Assembly (NCBI RefSeq): GCF_000188035.1
Contig: NZ_AEUY02000005.1
Location: 186,001 to 250,000, forward strand
DNA: 64,000 bases
Source: Streptococcus pseudoporcinus LQ 940-04
Lineage (GTDB): Bacteria > Bacillota > Bacilli > Lactobacillales > Streptococcaceae
Direction of reading: 5' to 3'
The number at the start of each line of letters is the position of its first letter. The first letter of the stretch is position 1. Below are positions 44,433 to 53,402 of the stretch, one piece after another. The position numbers and the translations under genes were made by a program. The notes beneath the pieces were generated by a model. That model was not told where the DNA came from and did no database searches. It saw only the letters and a program-made list of their open reading frames with translations.

Positions 44433-46838
44433 CTAAAAAATGAGTAAGGCATCTGCTTCTTTTTTTATGCCCATTTTATCATCATAGAATTTCTGAGGTA
44501 GAATCCAAATTTGCCCACCTAAGTAAGATTTAGCTTGTTTTAAAAATGATGAGTCTTCTCTGGCGTTGACAGTGTAAAGTTGTAAGTTTTTCATCCTTTC
44601 TTTAATGTAAGTGTAGTCTTCAAAATTGGGATAAGGATGATCTGTTAAAAATGTCTCAAAGTCTTCTAGCATTGCTATTGAATTACCATAGGGAACAAAA
44701 ACACCAATACTTTCATCCTTGATTAAATCAATCTTCTGACCGGCTGTTTTGAAGGCTTGACGAAGCATTCCTTTTAATTGAAAGCCTGCATAATGATTAT
44801 AACTCAAAAAATCATAAGCCGTTTGATTATCCCCTAATGGATAATCCATATCTTTGGTGTTGTTTTCATAATAGCGCTTGAAGAACTCGTCATTCAAAAC
44901 TGAAACATCAATGGGAGACGATTGGCGACAGAGGATATCTTCAGTTACGGACTTTTTCTTCTTAATCTCGGTTAGTCTAGAAATATTCTCGTCCTCATTA
45001 CTTATATTAACCAGTATCACTTGACCTAAATCACGTTTTCCTTCACGATTACAACGACCGCTTGCTTGAACGATAGAATCTAAACCGGCGTATGATCTTA
45101 TAACTCGAGCGAAGTCAACATCTACTCCTGCTTCAATTAACTGTGTACTGACACAGATTAGTGGTATATCTTCTTTGAGTAGCTTCTTGATTTCTGAAAT
45201 AGTATCTAGACGATGTTGTGGACACATATTGGTAGATAATTGGTAAAGGGGGCGGTTTGTTTGTTCACTTAATAATTGATGCAGTTGATAGACAGAAGGC
45301 TTGGTATTTAATATCACCAGGACAGATTCTTCTTGTTCTAAAACAAATTCTGCTACCTCTGACAAAGTTACTTTACTGTTGTCTTCCTTTAGCTTTTTAA
45401 GCTCTGTCCGTTCAAAGATAACCCTCTCTTCTTCCATTAAAGAAACAATGTCTGCCTGCTCTGTTACTTCCCCTCCATAAACCAGCTGATGGACCAAACT
45501 ATCATAATCGTAAGCCGGTTGAGTTGCCGTACATAATATAATCGTGGTATTCATAACTCGACTCATAAAATTCATGGTTAAATTAAAGAGACTTGTCACC
45601 TCTATAGGCAGAGACTGAACTTCATCTAGAACCATAACACTGTTAGCAAGATTCGAAAACCGTCTGATATTGGCCGATTTGATTTTAAATAACGTTTGAA
45701 AAAATTGCACCATTGTCGTTAAAACGACAGGACTATCCCAACTATCTAGCAAATACTCTTGCATAACTTCATCGTATGTTTCTTCATTAAAGTCTTGAAA
45801 CTCTTTCTCTCTGACAACATTTGAATGGTGCTCCAAGACACCATCCTCGCCTATAATAGCTTTGATATCTTTGGCATTCTGCTCTAAAACAGATAGAAAG
45901 GCGGTAACATAATAAAACCGTTTTCTATCTTGACAAGCCATCTGTTGAACCGCATAGCGAAGACTTGCTTTGGTTTTCCCAGCACCGGTTGGCAAATTCA
46001 GACGATAAATACCTGCAGTATCTTTCTGACCTCGTTCTTTGACTCTCTCAGCAATCATTGTCCTGACTTGATTTAAGTCGTTATTTGCTTTTTCAAACTT
46101 TCGATAAAGATCCTCAACTGATTGAAGATAGTTATCACGACGTTCTTGATTTTTTTCCTCGTTAGAAGGTATAATAACTTCTTCATAGGCGTTAACAGTA
46201 TCTAAAATATCAGCATTTTTCAAAAATGACAAATAGAGACGGACAAAAGCACCTATATAAAAGTCCCTTTCTGTGTCATCTTTACATGGCAATTTATCTA
46301 AAGCATTTTTAAAATTAGCATAGGATTTAACAATCAAATCCTCTAAATGTTCATAACCATACACTGACAATTTTAACTCTAAATTAGCTGCAAAAGGCTG
46401 AATCGTTTTATCAAATTCTACCTTTTCTAAGAACTTTGTCAGTCTCTCCATCAGACGATTAAACTGCGAGCGGTTAGCCTCTTTATCATATAAATCATAC
46501 ATCCCATGATGAGATGAGATAACATATCCTACAACTTCTGAGAAAAGTTGACAACTTTTTTTAGGAATACCTTTGGGGATTAAATACTGTTGAATTTTCA
46601 ATAAAAGATAATAAGCTCCCGCCGATGAGTGATCTACATGGTGATTAGGATGATTCAAAAGTTTATCTTGAAAATCTGGATGGGCCTTACCTAAATCATG
46701 AAACAAACCCAACAAAAAAAGAACATCATTTTGCTTAATTGCACTTGATCGTCTACTAGCATCAACTGCAACATTAAATAGGTGTTCTTCTAAAGGCTGC
46801 TTTCTCCCCGTATTTGCATCATAATGTCCCATAATCAT
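44433..46838 (-). CDS. cas3: CRISPR-associated helicase/nuclease Cas3 (type I-C)
   Basis: 801 residues. N-terminal HD nuclease (LGLFHDLGKAHPDFQ, ISSHHGMYDLY) then an SF2 helicase: Walker A LPTGAGKTKASLRYA, DEVQ box VMVLDEVQSLP, motif VI QASGRCNREGKRD. It is recruited by Cascade and degrades target DNA processively. ATG 46838 has GGAGG 7 nt upstream. It is separated from cas5 by 514 nt with its own elements, so cas3 and the other cas genes appear to be separate transcription units. Confidence 0.96.
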   Translation of the reverse strand: MIMGHYDANTGRKQPLEEHLFNVAVDASRRSSAIKQNDVLFLLGLFHDLGKAHPDFQDKLLNHPNHHVDHSSAGAYYLLLKIQQYLIPKGIPKKSCQLFSEVVGYVISSHHGMYDLYDKEANRSQFNRLMERLTKFLEKVEFDKTIQPFAANLELKLSVYGYEHLEDLIVKSYANFKNALDKLPCKDDTERDFYIGAFVRLYLSFLKNADILDTVNAYEEVIIPSNEEKNQERRDNYLQSVEDLYRKFEKANNDLNQVRTMIAERVKERGQKDTAGIYRLNLPTGAGKTKASLRYAVQQMACQDRKRFYYVTAFLSVLEQNAKDIKAIIGEDGVLEHHSNVVREKEFQDFNEETYDEVMQEYLLDSWDSPVVLTTMVQFFQTLFKIKSANIRRFSNLANSVMVLDEVQSLPIEVTSLFNLTMNFMSRVMNTTIILCTATQPAYDYDSLVHQLVYGGEVTEQADIVSLMEEERVIFERTELKKLKEDNSKVTLSEVAEFVLEQEESVLVILNTKPSVYQLHQLLSEQTNRPLYQLSTNMCPQHRLDTISEIKKLLKEDIPLICVSTQLIEAGVDVDFARVIRSYAGLDSIVQASGRCNREGKRDLGQVILVNISNEDENISRLTEIKKKKSVTEDILCRQSSPIDVSVLNDEFFKRYYENNTKDMDYPLGDNQTAYDFLSYNHYAGFQLKGMLRQAFKTAGQKIDLIKDESIGVFVPYGNSIAMLEDFETFLTDHPYPNFEDYTYIKERMKNLQLYTVNAREDSSFLKQAKSYLGGQIWILPQKFYDDKMGIKKEADALLIF

Positions 46839-46909
46839 AATACTACCTCCTGAATTCTATAAGTACAAATAGTCTCACATGGATACTTTCAATTTAAATC
46901 CTTAAAGTT

Positions 46910-46938
46910 ATTATATTATAATTAATCGTTTTTGTAAT
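46910..46938 (-). promoter_or_regulatory. Likely cas3 promoter
   Basis: Minus-strand ATTACA (46933-46938), 17-bp spacer, TATAAT (46910-46915), about 70 nt before cas3. The spacer contains AAAACGATTA, the same 10-mer found at the -10 of the cas5 and rbs promoters. Confidence 0.6.
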
Positions 46939-47262
46939 TGCTTTACTATATCAGGGTTAGGGTGAATTTGGTATACTAAAGTGAACCCATGACCAAGGGA
47001 AAACGAGAAAAATCATCAAACCAAGAAAAGTATTGGATAAGTCGTTCAAACGATATGTTATCAAACCCATTCTTATAAAGAAAAGAACTCAAGTAAAAAA
47101 AGAATGCCATCTGTATAAAATAAGAAAGCATCCATTTATTCCACCCAGCCCATAAACATGTATCCTTTTTCTTGATAAGTCTATCATTTACTTAAAATAA
47201 TAGGGTTGACATTTTGGAATTAATACAATAAAACATTACCTTTTTTATCTATCAGTAATCAT
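46939..47262. other. Gene-free interval between cas3 promoter and IS200 element
   Basis: About 320 nt without a convincing gene. It contains a plus-strand ATG-led frame of about 28 codons near 46987 without a ribosome site, and a plus-strand TTGACA at about 47212 followed by AT-rich sequence. I assign nothing. Confidence 0.4.
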
Positions 47263-47993
47263 AACCACCCGTCAAACGGGTGGTTTGGTCCAGGGCTATA
47301 AGCCCAGACAACTAGCCAGCGTCTAAAGGCGCTGGCTTTCACTTTGTTCAAGCCTCATTGCTCTTGACTCGTAACTTACCTCTCAAAGAGGCCTTTGTAT
47401 GACTTGTCACTATCCCTGTCATATTCTTTTACACTTAATTTATCTAGGATGATATTATGTTTCTCCTAGACTTGTATCTATTTCTTTATTGTAGCTTCAT
47501 TTAATCCAACCTTACTAACATAATAACCTTCTGCCCAAAAGTGTCGATTACCAAATTTGTATTTCAGATTGGCGTGTTTGTCGAACATCATAAGTGCACT
47601 CTTACCTTTTAAATAGCCTATAAAACTTGAAACACTTATTCTGGGGGGAATGCTTACTAACATGTGTACGTAATCTGGCATCAGATGTCCTTCTATTATT
47701 TCCACTCCTTTATAGCTACATAATCTTTGAAAAATTTCTCCCAAACTGCCTCGATATTAATTATAGATTACTTTTCGTCTATACTTAGGGGTGAACACAA
47801 TGTGATATTTACACATCCACTTTGTGTGTGATAAACTATGTGCCTTTTGCGCCATATTTTTACTCCTTTCGCTTTACAATTGGCCTGAACACCTATATTG
47901 TATCGCCTTAGGAGTTTTTTTAGGTATAACCTTTGATGCGCCATAGCGGGTGGTTCTTATTTCACACCTTCGGAGTGAAACGGGCTAAAAGCC
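47263..47993 (-). mobile_element. IS200-family insertion sequence, decayed
   Basis: The left end carries hairpin AACCACCCGT/ACGGGTGGTT with a 3-nt loop (47263-47285), and the right end carries hairpin TTTCAC/GTGAAA at about 47960-47980 followed by CGGGCTAAAAGCC. Subterminal hairpins and no inverted terminal repeats are the IS200/IS605 hallmark. It encloses a TnpA gene with three nonsense codons. Exact ends are uncertain by some bases. Confidence 0.8.
47376..47855 (-). pseudogene. IS200-type TnpA (Y1 transposase) pseudogene
   Basis: Reading from ATG 47855: MAQKAHSLSHTKWMCKYH, then HIVFTPKYRRKVIYN and a TAA; then GEIFQRLCSYKGVEIIEGHL, MPDYVHMLVSIPP (the HUH motif HVH is altered to YVH), GNRHFWAEGYYVS; then TAG after TIKK, another TAG three codons later, and a final stop at 47376. 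Frame and overall length (160 codons) are those of IS200 TnpA, so this is a full-length copy dead from point mutations. Confidence 0.9.
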
Positions 47994-48003
47994 ACATAAT
48001 ACA

Positions 48004-48032
48004 CAAAAAACACGGTCAAAACCGTGTTTTTA
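48004..48032 (-). terminator. Intrinsic terminator downstream of valS
   Basis: 10-bp stem AAAACACGGT/ACCGTGTTTT with a 4-nt loop flanked by A and T runs, functional in either direction. It lies 90 nt past the valS stop. The short stretch between (48033-48122) includes GC-rich sequence (GGGCCCGCCGAGC) that I cannot assign. Confidence 0.8.
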
Positions 48033-48122
48033 AATACCTATTCTGTACTTTCCTAAAATCACACTGAGACAGGACCGTACCAATGGTAGGGCCCGCCGAG
48101 CTAAGCCTATATTCCAAGATTT

Positions 48123-50774
48123 TTATTTAACCAACTTTTTCATTTCAGTAATTCGCTCTTCCGTCGCGTCGAATTTAGCTTGATAATCGGCTTGTTTGTC
48201 GCGTTCTTTTTGAACAACGTCTGGTTTAGCATTGGCGACGAAGCGTTCATTGCTGAGTTTTTTGCCGACCATGTCTAGTTCTTTTTGCCATTTAGCAAGC
48301 TCTTTATCAAGGCGAGCTAATTCTTCGTCCACGTTGAGTAGGTCTGCAAGTGGCAAGTAGATTTCTGCGCCTGTGATGATTGAGGTCATAGCCATTTCTG
48401 GGACTTGCAAATCAGCTGAAATCTCTAATTTTTCAGGGTTTGTAAAACGTCGGATGTAGTTTTCGTTGGTTTTGAAAAAGCCCTCTAGCTCTTTGTCTGA
48501 CGTTTTAATCAAGATGGTGATAACCTTGCTTGGTGCGACATTCACCTCTGCACGCGCATTGCGGACAGCTCGGATTAGGTCTTTTAAGCTCTCAACCCCA
48601 CGGTGGGCAGTCTCATTTTCAAAAGCAGCATCAGCAACAGGATATACAGCTGTTACAATTGAGCCATCTGCATATTGAGCATAGATTTCTTCCGTCACAA
48701 AAGGCATGATTGGGTGGAGAAGACGCAAAATTTTGTCCAAAGTATAAAGGAGGACTGAACGCGTCATGACTTTTTCCTCTTCATTGTTGGAATAAAGTAC
48801 CTCTTTAGTGAGCTCAACATACCAGTTAGCAAACTCTTCCCAAATGAAGTTGTACAAGATGTGGCCTGCAACACCAAACTCGAACTTGTCAAAGTTCTCC
48901 GTAACTTTGACGATAGTCTCATTAAGGTTGTGAAGAATCCATCTATCGGTCACATTTCCAGCTTCTGAGGCAGCTACTTTAGCCACATTGCTTTCTGCTT
49001 CTGCTAAAGTCAAACCTTCATTGTTCATAAGAATATAACGGGAAATGTTCCAAATCTTATTAATAAAGTTCCAAGCAGCGTCCATTTTTTCGTAAGAGAA
49101 ACGAACGTCTTGTCCTGGGGCAGAGCCGTTTGAAAGGAACCAACGAAGGGCATCTGCCCCATATTTTTCAACCACATCCATTGGATCAATCCCATTGCCC
49201 AATGATTTAGACATTTTACGGCCTTCTTCGTCACGAATTAAACCGTGAATCAGTACATTTTGGAATGGGCGTTCATTGGTAAATTCCAATGATTGGAAAA
49301 TCATTCGAGATACCCAGAAGAAAATAATGTCATAACCTGTTACAAGTGTTGATGTTGGGAAATAACGTTTAAAGTCTTCTGCTTCTGTATCAGGCCAGCC
49401 CATAGTTGAAAATGGCCATAAAGCAGATGAGAACCAGGTATCAAGGACATCTTCGTCCTGTTTCCAACCGTCACCTTCTGGTGCCTCTTCGCCAACGTAG
49501 ATATCGCCTTCAGCGTTGTACCAAGCTGGGATTTGATGTCCCCACCATAATTGGCGAGAGATAACCCAGTCATGGACATTTTCCATCCAGCTCATGAAAG
49601 TATCGTTGAAACGTGGTGGGTAGAAATCCACACGGTTTTCAGTATCTTGGTTTGCCATGGCTTGTTTAGCGAGTTCGTCCATTTTAACGAACCACTGTGT
49701 TGATAAGCGTGGTTCAACGACTGCGCCAGAACGTTCTGAATGGCCTACAGAGTGAACACGTTCTTCAATGTTAACAAGAGCACCAAGTTCTTTTAACTTA
49801 GCAACTGTTGCTTTACGGGCTTCAAAACGATCCATACCAGCAAATTCACCCGCTAGCTCGTTCATTGTCCCATCGTCATTCATGACATTAACTTGAGGTA
49901 AGTTATGGCGTTGACCTACTAAGAAGTCGTTAGGATCATGGGCAGGTGTGATTTTAACCACTCCAGTACCAAACTCAGGATCAGCATGCTCATCGGCCAC
50001 GATAGGGATAAGCTTATTCACGATTGGTAAAACAACATTTTCACCGATTAAGTCCTTATAACGAGGATCTTCCGGATTAACAGCAACAGCCACGTCACCA
50101 AACATGGTTTCTGGTCGAGTAGTTGCCACTTGTAAGCCGCGCGAGCCATCTTCCAACATATAGGTCATATGATAAAAGGCACCTTCCACATCTTTATGGA
50201 TAACTTCAATGTCGGACAAGGCTGTGCGGGCAGCCGGATCCCAGTTGATGATGAACTCACCACGGTAAATCCAGCCTTTTTTGTAAAGATCGACGAAAAC
50301 CTTGCGTACCGCTTTAGAGAGACCTTCATCTAGAGTGAAGCGCTCACGTGAATAATCCACGGAGATACCCATCTTACCCCATTGCTCTTTAATAGTAGCT
50401 GCATATTCGTCTTTCCATTCCCAGACTTTTTCTAAGAATTTTTCACGGCCAAGGTCATAACGGGTGATGCCTTGTTCACGCAGGCGCTCTTCAACCTTTG
50501 CCTGAGTAGCAATCCCCGCATGGTCCATACCAGGAAGCCAAAGGGTATCAAAACCTTGCATCCGTTTTTGACGAATAATAATATCTTGAAGGGTTGTATC
50601 CCAAGCATGACCAAGGTGGAGTTTACCAGTTACGTTTGGTGGTGGGATAACGATAGAGTAAGGTTTGGCTTTTTTGTCACCTGAAGGTTTGAAGACCTCT
50701 TGGTCTAACCATTTTTGGTAGCGACCCGCTTCTACTTCGGTTGGGTTATATTTTGGTGATAGTTCTTTTGACAT
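48123..50774 (-). CDS. valS: Valyl-tRNA synthetase
   Basis: 883 residues, the usual size. Class I synthetase: HIGH motif as [18 protein letters not shown] motif as [11 protein letters not shown], editing domain ([19 protein letters not shown]) and a C-terminal coiled coil (residues about 815-883). It charges tRNA-Val and edits Thr-tRNA-Val. No T-box directly precedes it; the nearest is 1.4 kb upstream at 52205-52440, reading through the acetyltransferase remnant and the kinase gene. Confidence 0.98.
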   Translation of the reverse strand: MSKELSPKYNPTEVEAGRYQKWLDQEVFKPSGDKKAKPYSIVIPPPNVTGKLHLGHAWDTTLQDIIIRQKRMQGFDTLWLPGMDHAGIATQAKVEERLREQGITRYDLGREKFLEKVWEWKDEYAATIKEQWGKMGISVDYSRERFTLDEGLSKAVRKVFVDLYKKGWIYRGEFIINWDPAARTALSDIEVIHKDVEGAFYHMTYMLEDGSRGLQVATTRPETMFGDVAVAVNPEDPRYKDLIGENVVLPIVNKLIPIVADEHADPEFGTGVVKITPAHDPNDFLVGQRHNLPQVNVMNDDGTMNELAGEFAGMDRFEARKATVAKLKELGALVNIEERVHSVGHSERSGAVVEPRLSTQWFVKMDELAKQAMANQDTENRVDFYPPRFNDTFMSWMENVHDWVISRQLWWGHQIPAWYNAEGDIYVGEEAPEGDGWKQDEDVLDTWFSSALWPFSTMGWPDTEAEDFKRYFPTSTLVTGYDIIFFWVSRMIFQSLEFTNERPFQNVLIHGLIRDEEGRKMSKSLGNGIDPMDVVEKYGADALRWFLSNGSAPGQDVRFSYEKMDAAWNFINKIWNISRYILMNNEGLTLAEAESNVAKVAASEAGNVTDRWILHNLNETIVKVTENFDKFEFGVAGHILYNFIWEEFANWYVELTKEVLYSNNEEEKVMTRSVLLYTLDKILRLLHPIMPFVTEEIYAQYADGSIVTAVYPVADAAFENETAHRGVESLKDLIRAVRNARAEVNVAPSKVITILIKTSDKELEGFFKTNENYIRRFTNPEKLEISADLQVPEMAMTSIITGAEIYLPLADLLNVDEELARLDKELAKWQKELDMVGKKLSNERFVANAKPDVVQKERDKQADYQAKFDATEERITEMKKLVK

Positions 50775-50844
50775 AATTGTCCTTTCTTAATGCTTAATAT
50801 AATTTTTTGATTCCATCTAAGATAAATCATTTAGAAAATAAGAA

Positions 50845-51411
50845 TCATTTCTCTTTCTCTATTTGCTTCATAACTGCCACTATTTCTTTTGCTACTTCTT
50901 TAGCACTTTTGTGAGTATTATTAATTTTACAGTAATGATGCATTTTTTCCGGTGCCTCTTTACTGTTAAAAGTGACATACCCCATGGTGCTGAGGATATC
51001 TTTTTCCGACCAGGCAATATCTCTTTTCAAGGGTTTGTGTTTGAGGCGGTTTTCCGTTTTATTGCGGACAAGTCGCTCTTCCAAACTCGTTTCTAATTCT
51101 ACAAAAAGGACTTCTTGGTCATTGCCTTCAAAAGTGCTTTGAAGAGCATCTAAGAATGCCACTTCATTGGGGTCACCGAAATCAATAACAATGGTAAAAA
51201 TCATTGGTCGTCCTATTTTTGCAAAAGTCTCAAAAAAATCAAAACGAATCTTAGTAATCAAATCCGTAGCGTCCTTGGACCAAGGCATAAACCTGAGGAC
51301 AAAGTCGATGGTTTCATGATTATGAAAAAGGGTCATCTCAGTCAGTTTGGCGACCTCTTGGCCAATGGTCATTTTGCCGGAAGCTTGCGCTCCTATAAAG
51401 ATTAGGTTCAT
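50845..51411 (-). CDS. P-loop kinase-like protein (AAA/shikimate-kinase-like)
   Basis: 188 residues with an N-terminal P-loop GAQASGKMTIGQ, a following FHNHETIDFVLRFMPW, and FVELETSLEERLVRNKTENR that looks like a lid region. It resembles uncharacterised nucleotide or small-molecule kinases in Firmicutes. The substrate is not evident. The ATG overlaps the acetyltransferase remnant's stop (ATGA). 70 nt before valS, so it may share the T-box transcript. Confidence 0.75.
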   Translation of the reverse strand: MNLIFIGAQASGKMTIGQEVAKLTEMTLFHNHETIDFVLRFMPWSKDATDLITKIRFDFFETFAKIGRPMIFTIVIDFGDPNEVAFLDALQSTFEGNDQEVLFVELETSLEERLVRNKTENRLKHKPLKRDIAWSEKDILSTMGYVTFNSKEAPEKMHHYCKINNTHKSAKEVAKEIVAVMKQIEKEK

Positions 51412-51992
51412 AAGTACCTAGCCTCCCACTCATTTTTTAATAATCCCTAGCGTAGACCGTCGCAACGCTGATTTTGGGCGTCTTTTCTGTCACCTACTCT
51501 TGCTTCTAGGGTGAAGCCCAATTTAGTAGCGACAGCCTGACTTCGCTTGTTAGAGCTGTAGCAGGCCAATTCAATTTTATGCAGGTCTAAGACAGTGAAA
51601 CCATATTCAATAAAAGCCCCAGCAGCTTCAGGCACAATTCCCTGTTCTCAATAGTCTGGGTGCAAGAGGTAGCCTATTTCAAAAACGTCGTCTGCATGGC
51701 GATGATTAAAATCAACAGAGGCGATGACCTTATCTTGTCCTTTCAAAGTAATCCCATAGCCAGACGACAGCTTTTCTTTTTTGAGGTTTTCTGGGTAAAT
51801 GGTGTCCAAATAATGGATCTCGTCCTCACTACTTGTGACGGGTGGAAAACCAGCGGGATATGAGACCTCTGCCGGCTTTGCAAAGGCAAAGATAGCTTCC
51901 GAATTTGACAGGCAAGGCTCCCGAAGAATTAGCCGCTCAGTTTCGATTACTGGTAGTTGGTTATTTCCCATTTCTCCTAGGATTCTTATCAT
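51408..51992 (-). pseudogene. GNAT-family acetyltransferase (RimJ/RimL-like), broken by two stops
   Basis: The reading frame continues across two nonsense codons. After LPVIETERLILREPC and EIGYLLHPDY comes TGA where the family has Trp, then EQGIVPEAAGAFIEYGF, LHKIELACYSSNKRS and DGLR, then TAG where Tyr is expected, then GLLKNEWEARYL and the true stop. All parts stay in one frame, so point mutations and not indels killed it. Start set at ATG 51992, with GAGG 7 nt upstream. The stop overlaps the kinase ATG, as expected of a former operon member. Confidence 0.85.
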
Positions 51993-52204
51993 TGGCAAAC
52001 CTCGAACTTTCTGGGTATCTGCTTTGATGACCTTGACTGAACTGTCACTAGCTACAATGTAGGGCGAAAGAGCTACAGTATCGACAGGGCTAACTCTGAT
52101 AGCTACCTAACCACTGATCGTCTCTCTAGATCGGTCACTGGTAGTAGAACCAATTAAAAAGTAGGATTTTTAAAGCAAGTATATCAGTGTTCAAGCATCA
52201 TTTT

Positions 52205-52440
52205 CTACTAGACAAAAAGCCCCATCTAGTACAATGCTAGACAGGGACGAATTAATGTATCCGCGGTACCACCCAAATTCAAATATCCTGAGATATTTAC
52301 AACTTTGTTATTCATAAGGATTAGCCTCAGCAACACCATTTGACATCTGTGCGGATTTCTCAACACCACCGCTTTCTGTAACAGATAAACTCGTCAGGAC
52401 TCTGATTACATTTATTCTAACAGATTAACTCCTATAAGGC
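52205..52440 (-). ncRNA. T-box riboswitch leader (probably valine)
   Basis: The minus-strand T-box sequence GGGTGGTACCGCGG is at 52261-52274, followed by an intrinsic terminator (stem CCCTGTCTAG/CTAGATGGGG, T-run, 52213-52246) that competes with the antiterminator. Upstream, 52290-52440 folds as Stem I, with ATCTGT pairing ACAGAT around AGCGGTGGTG. Candidate specifier GTC at 52342-52344 (or the nearby GTT) is a Val codon, and the UGGU of the T-box fits a tRNA with discriminator A such as tRNA-Val. This supports control of downstream valS. The specifier was assigned by eye. Confidence 0.85.
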
Positions 52441-52483
52441 AATCCTAGATCTTCATTTCTAAGGCTAAAAACGCGTTAAAGGA

Positions 52484-52738
52484 TTAATAGCTTCGTTTGC
52501 CAAATAAGTCATCGGGCATATCGTGGAAACCTTTGCCATTATGATAATTAGCAAATTTCCCTAAAAGAAATTGATAGGCGTCCAATTTACTTTCATACCG
52601 GATAAAGGCATCTCTAGCACGCTCATCGCCATCTTCTTGGGCAACCTGTTGACTGGTTGCCATTGCTACTTGGTTAACCTGAATTTGTGTTTGGACCCAA
52701 GCCTCAAAATCTTTGATAAATTCTTTTTCGAAAGACAT
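52484..52738 (-). CDS. DUF1912 family protein
   Basis: 84 residues: MSFEKEFIKDFEAWVQTQI, RARDAFIRYESKLDAYQFLLGKF (quoted in part) and GFHDMPDDLFGKRSY match the small DUF1912 family of streptococci. No signal or membrane segment; predicted helical and cytoplasmic. Function unknown. It stands alone, 44 nt before the T-box leader, and has GGAAG upstream. Confidence 0.8.
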   Translation of the reverse strand: MSFEKEFIKDFEAWVQTQIQVNQVAMATSQQVAQEDGDERARDAFIRYESKLDAYQFLLGKFANYHNGKGFHDMPDDLFGKRSY

Positions 52739-52860
52739 ATAACCTGACTACTTCCTAAATTGATAAGTCAATTATACCATAAGTAGCTAGCTAGCGCCAT
52801 TTCCCCCTATTTTAACCTTAAATCTAAAAAAGACTTACTTTTACGGTTCTAGTGTTCCAA

Positions 52861-52948
52861 ATAAGAAGCTATGAAACATTTTCTGCTTCTTTTTATCAAA
52901 AAAGATAGGAAGCTATGTTATAATGGATACATTACATAGGAAGCTATG
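52861..52948 (+). promoter_or_regulatory. marR promoter with three operator-like repeats
   Basis: Extended -10 TGtTATAAT (hexamer 52919-52924). Three copies of ATARGAAGCTATG lie at 52861-52873, 52905-52917 and 52936-52948. The last two have inverted arms ATAG/CTAT around GAAG. One copy sits directly upstream of the -10 and one just downstream, ideal for autorepression by the MarR protein. Confidence 0.7.
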
Positions 52949-52956
52949 AAAGGATC

Positions 52957-53391
52957 ATGATGGAAAAAGATCATATTGGTATTTTAATAAAAAAAAATAG
53001 TCAAACCTTTGATAAGGCGGCTGGACATATCTTAGCCCCGCATAGTTTAACTCCCAGTCAGTTTAAAATTCTAAAGTATGTTATTTTAAAGCCAGAAGCC
53101 AGTGTCCGACAAATTGATATTGAAGCCTATTTTTGTATGTCCAATCCAACTGTCACAGGAATTTTACAAAATCTCGAAAAAAAAGAATTGATTTATCGCC
53201 AAGCACACCCCAAGGATAAACGCTCTAAAATCATTAGGCTAACTGATAAAGCAAAAAATGCTAGAGGCTTTATTTTAGAAACTAGCGACCAAATTGAGGC
53301 CAATTTTACCGAAAAACTCACAGATGCTGAAAAAAATACCTTACGCCGACTACTCTTAAAATTGCTTAACAGCAAAGATATTATGAAATAA
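52957..53391 (+). CDS. MarR-family transcriptional regulator
   Basis: 144 residues, winged-helix MarR fold: LTPSQFKILKYVILKPEASV, QIDIEAYFCMSNPTVTGILQ (recognition helix) and wing QAHPKDKRSKIIRLT. Probably a drug- or metabolite-responsive repressor of itself and the MATE pump 11 nt downstream. Two ATGs stand in tandem (52957 and 52960); the second has better spacing from AGGA. Confidence 0.93.
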   Translation: MMEKDHIGILIKKNSQTFDKAAGHILAPHSLTPSQFKILKYVILKPEASVRQIDIEAYFCMSNPTVTGILQNLEKKELIYRQAHPKDKRSKIIRLTDKAKNARGFILETSDQIEANFTEKLTDAEKNTLRRLLLKLLNSKDIMK

Positions 53392-53402
53392 AAGGAGGAT
53401 TC

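Noticed and set aside
46987..47073. Short plus-strand frame starting MTKGKREKSSNQEKYW
   Set aside because: 28 codons, no Shine-Dalgarno, no family resemblance and biased composition expected from AT-rich non-coding DNA.
47478..47744. 88-codon transposase ORF taken as a complete gene
   Set aside because: It is the middle part of an IS200 tnpA. The same frame continues on both sides beyond nonsense codons, so I annotate 47376-47855 as one pseudogene.
51648..51998. Two separate small acetyltransferase genes (51648-51998 and 51447-51635)
   Set aside because: They are in one frame, separated by a TGA where the family has Trp, and together make one GNAT domain.
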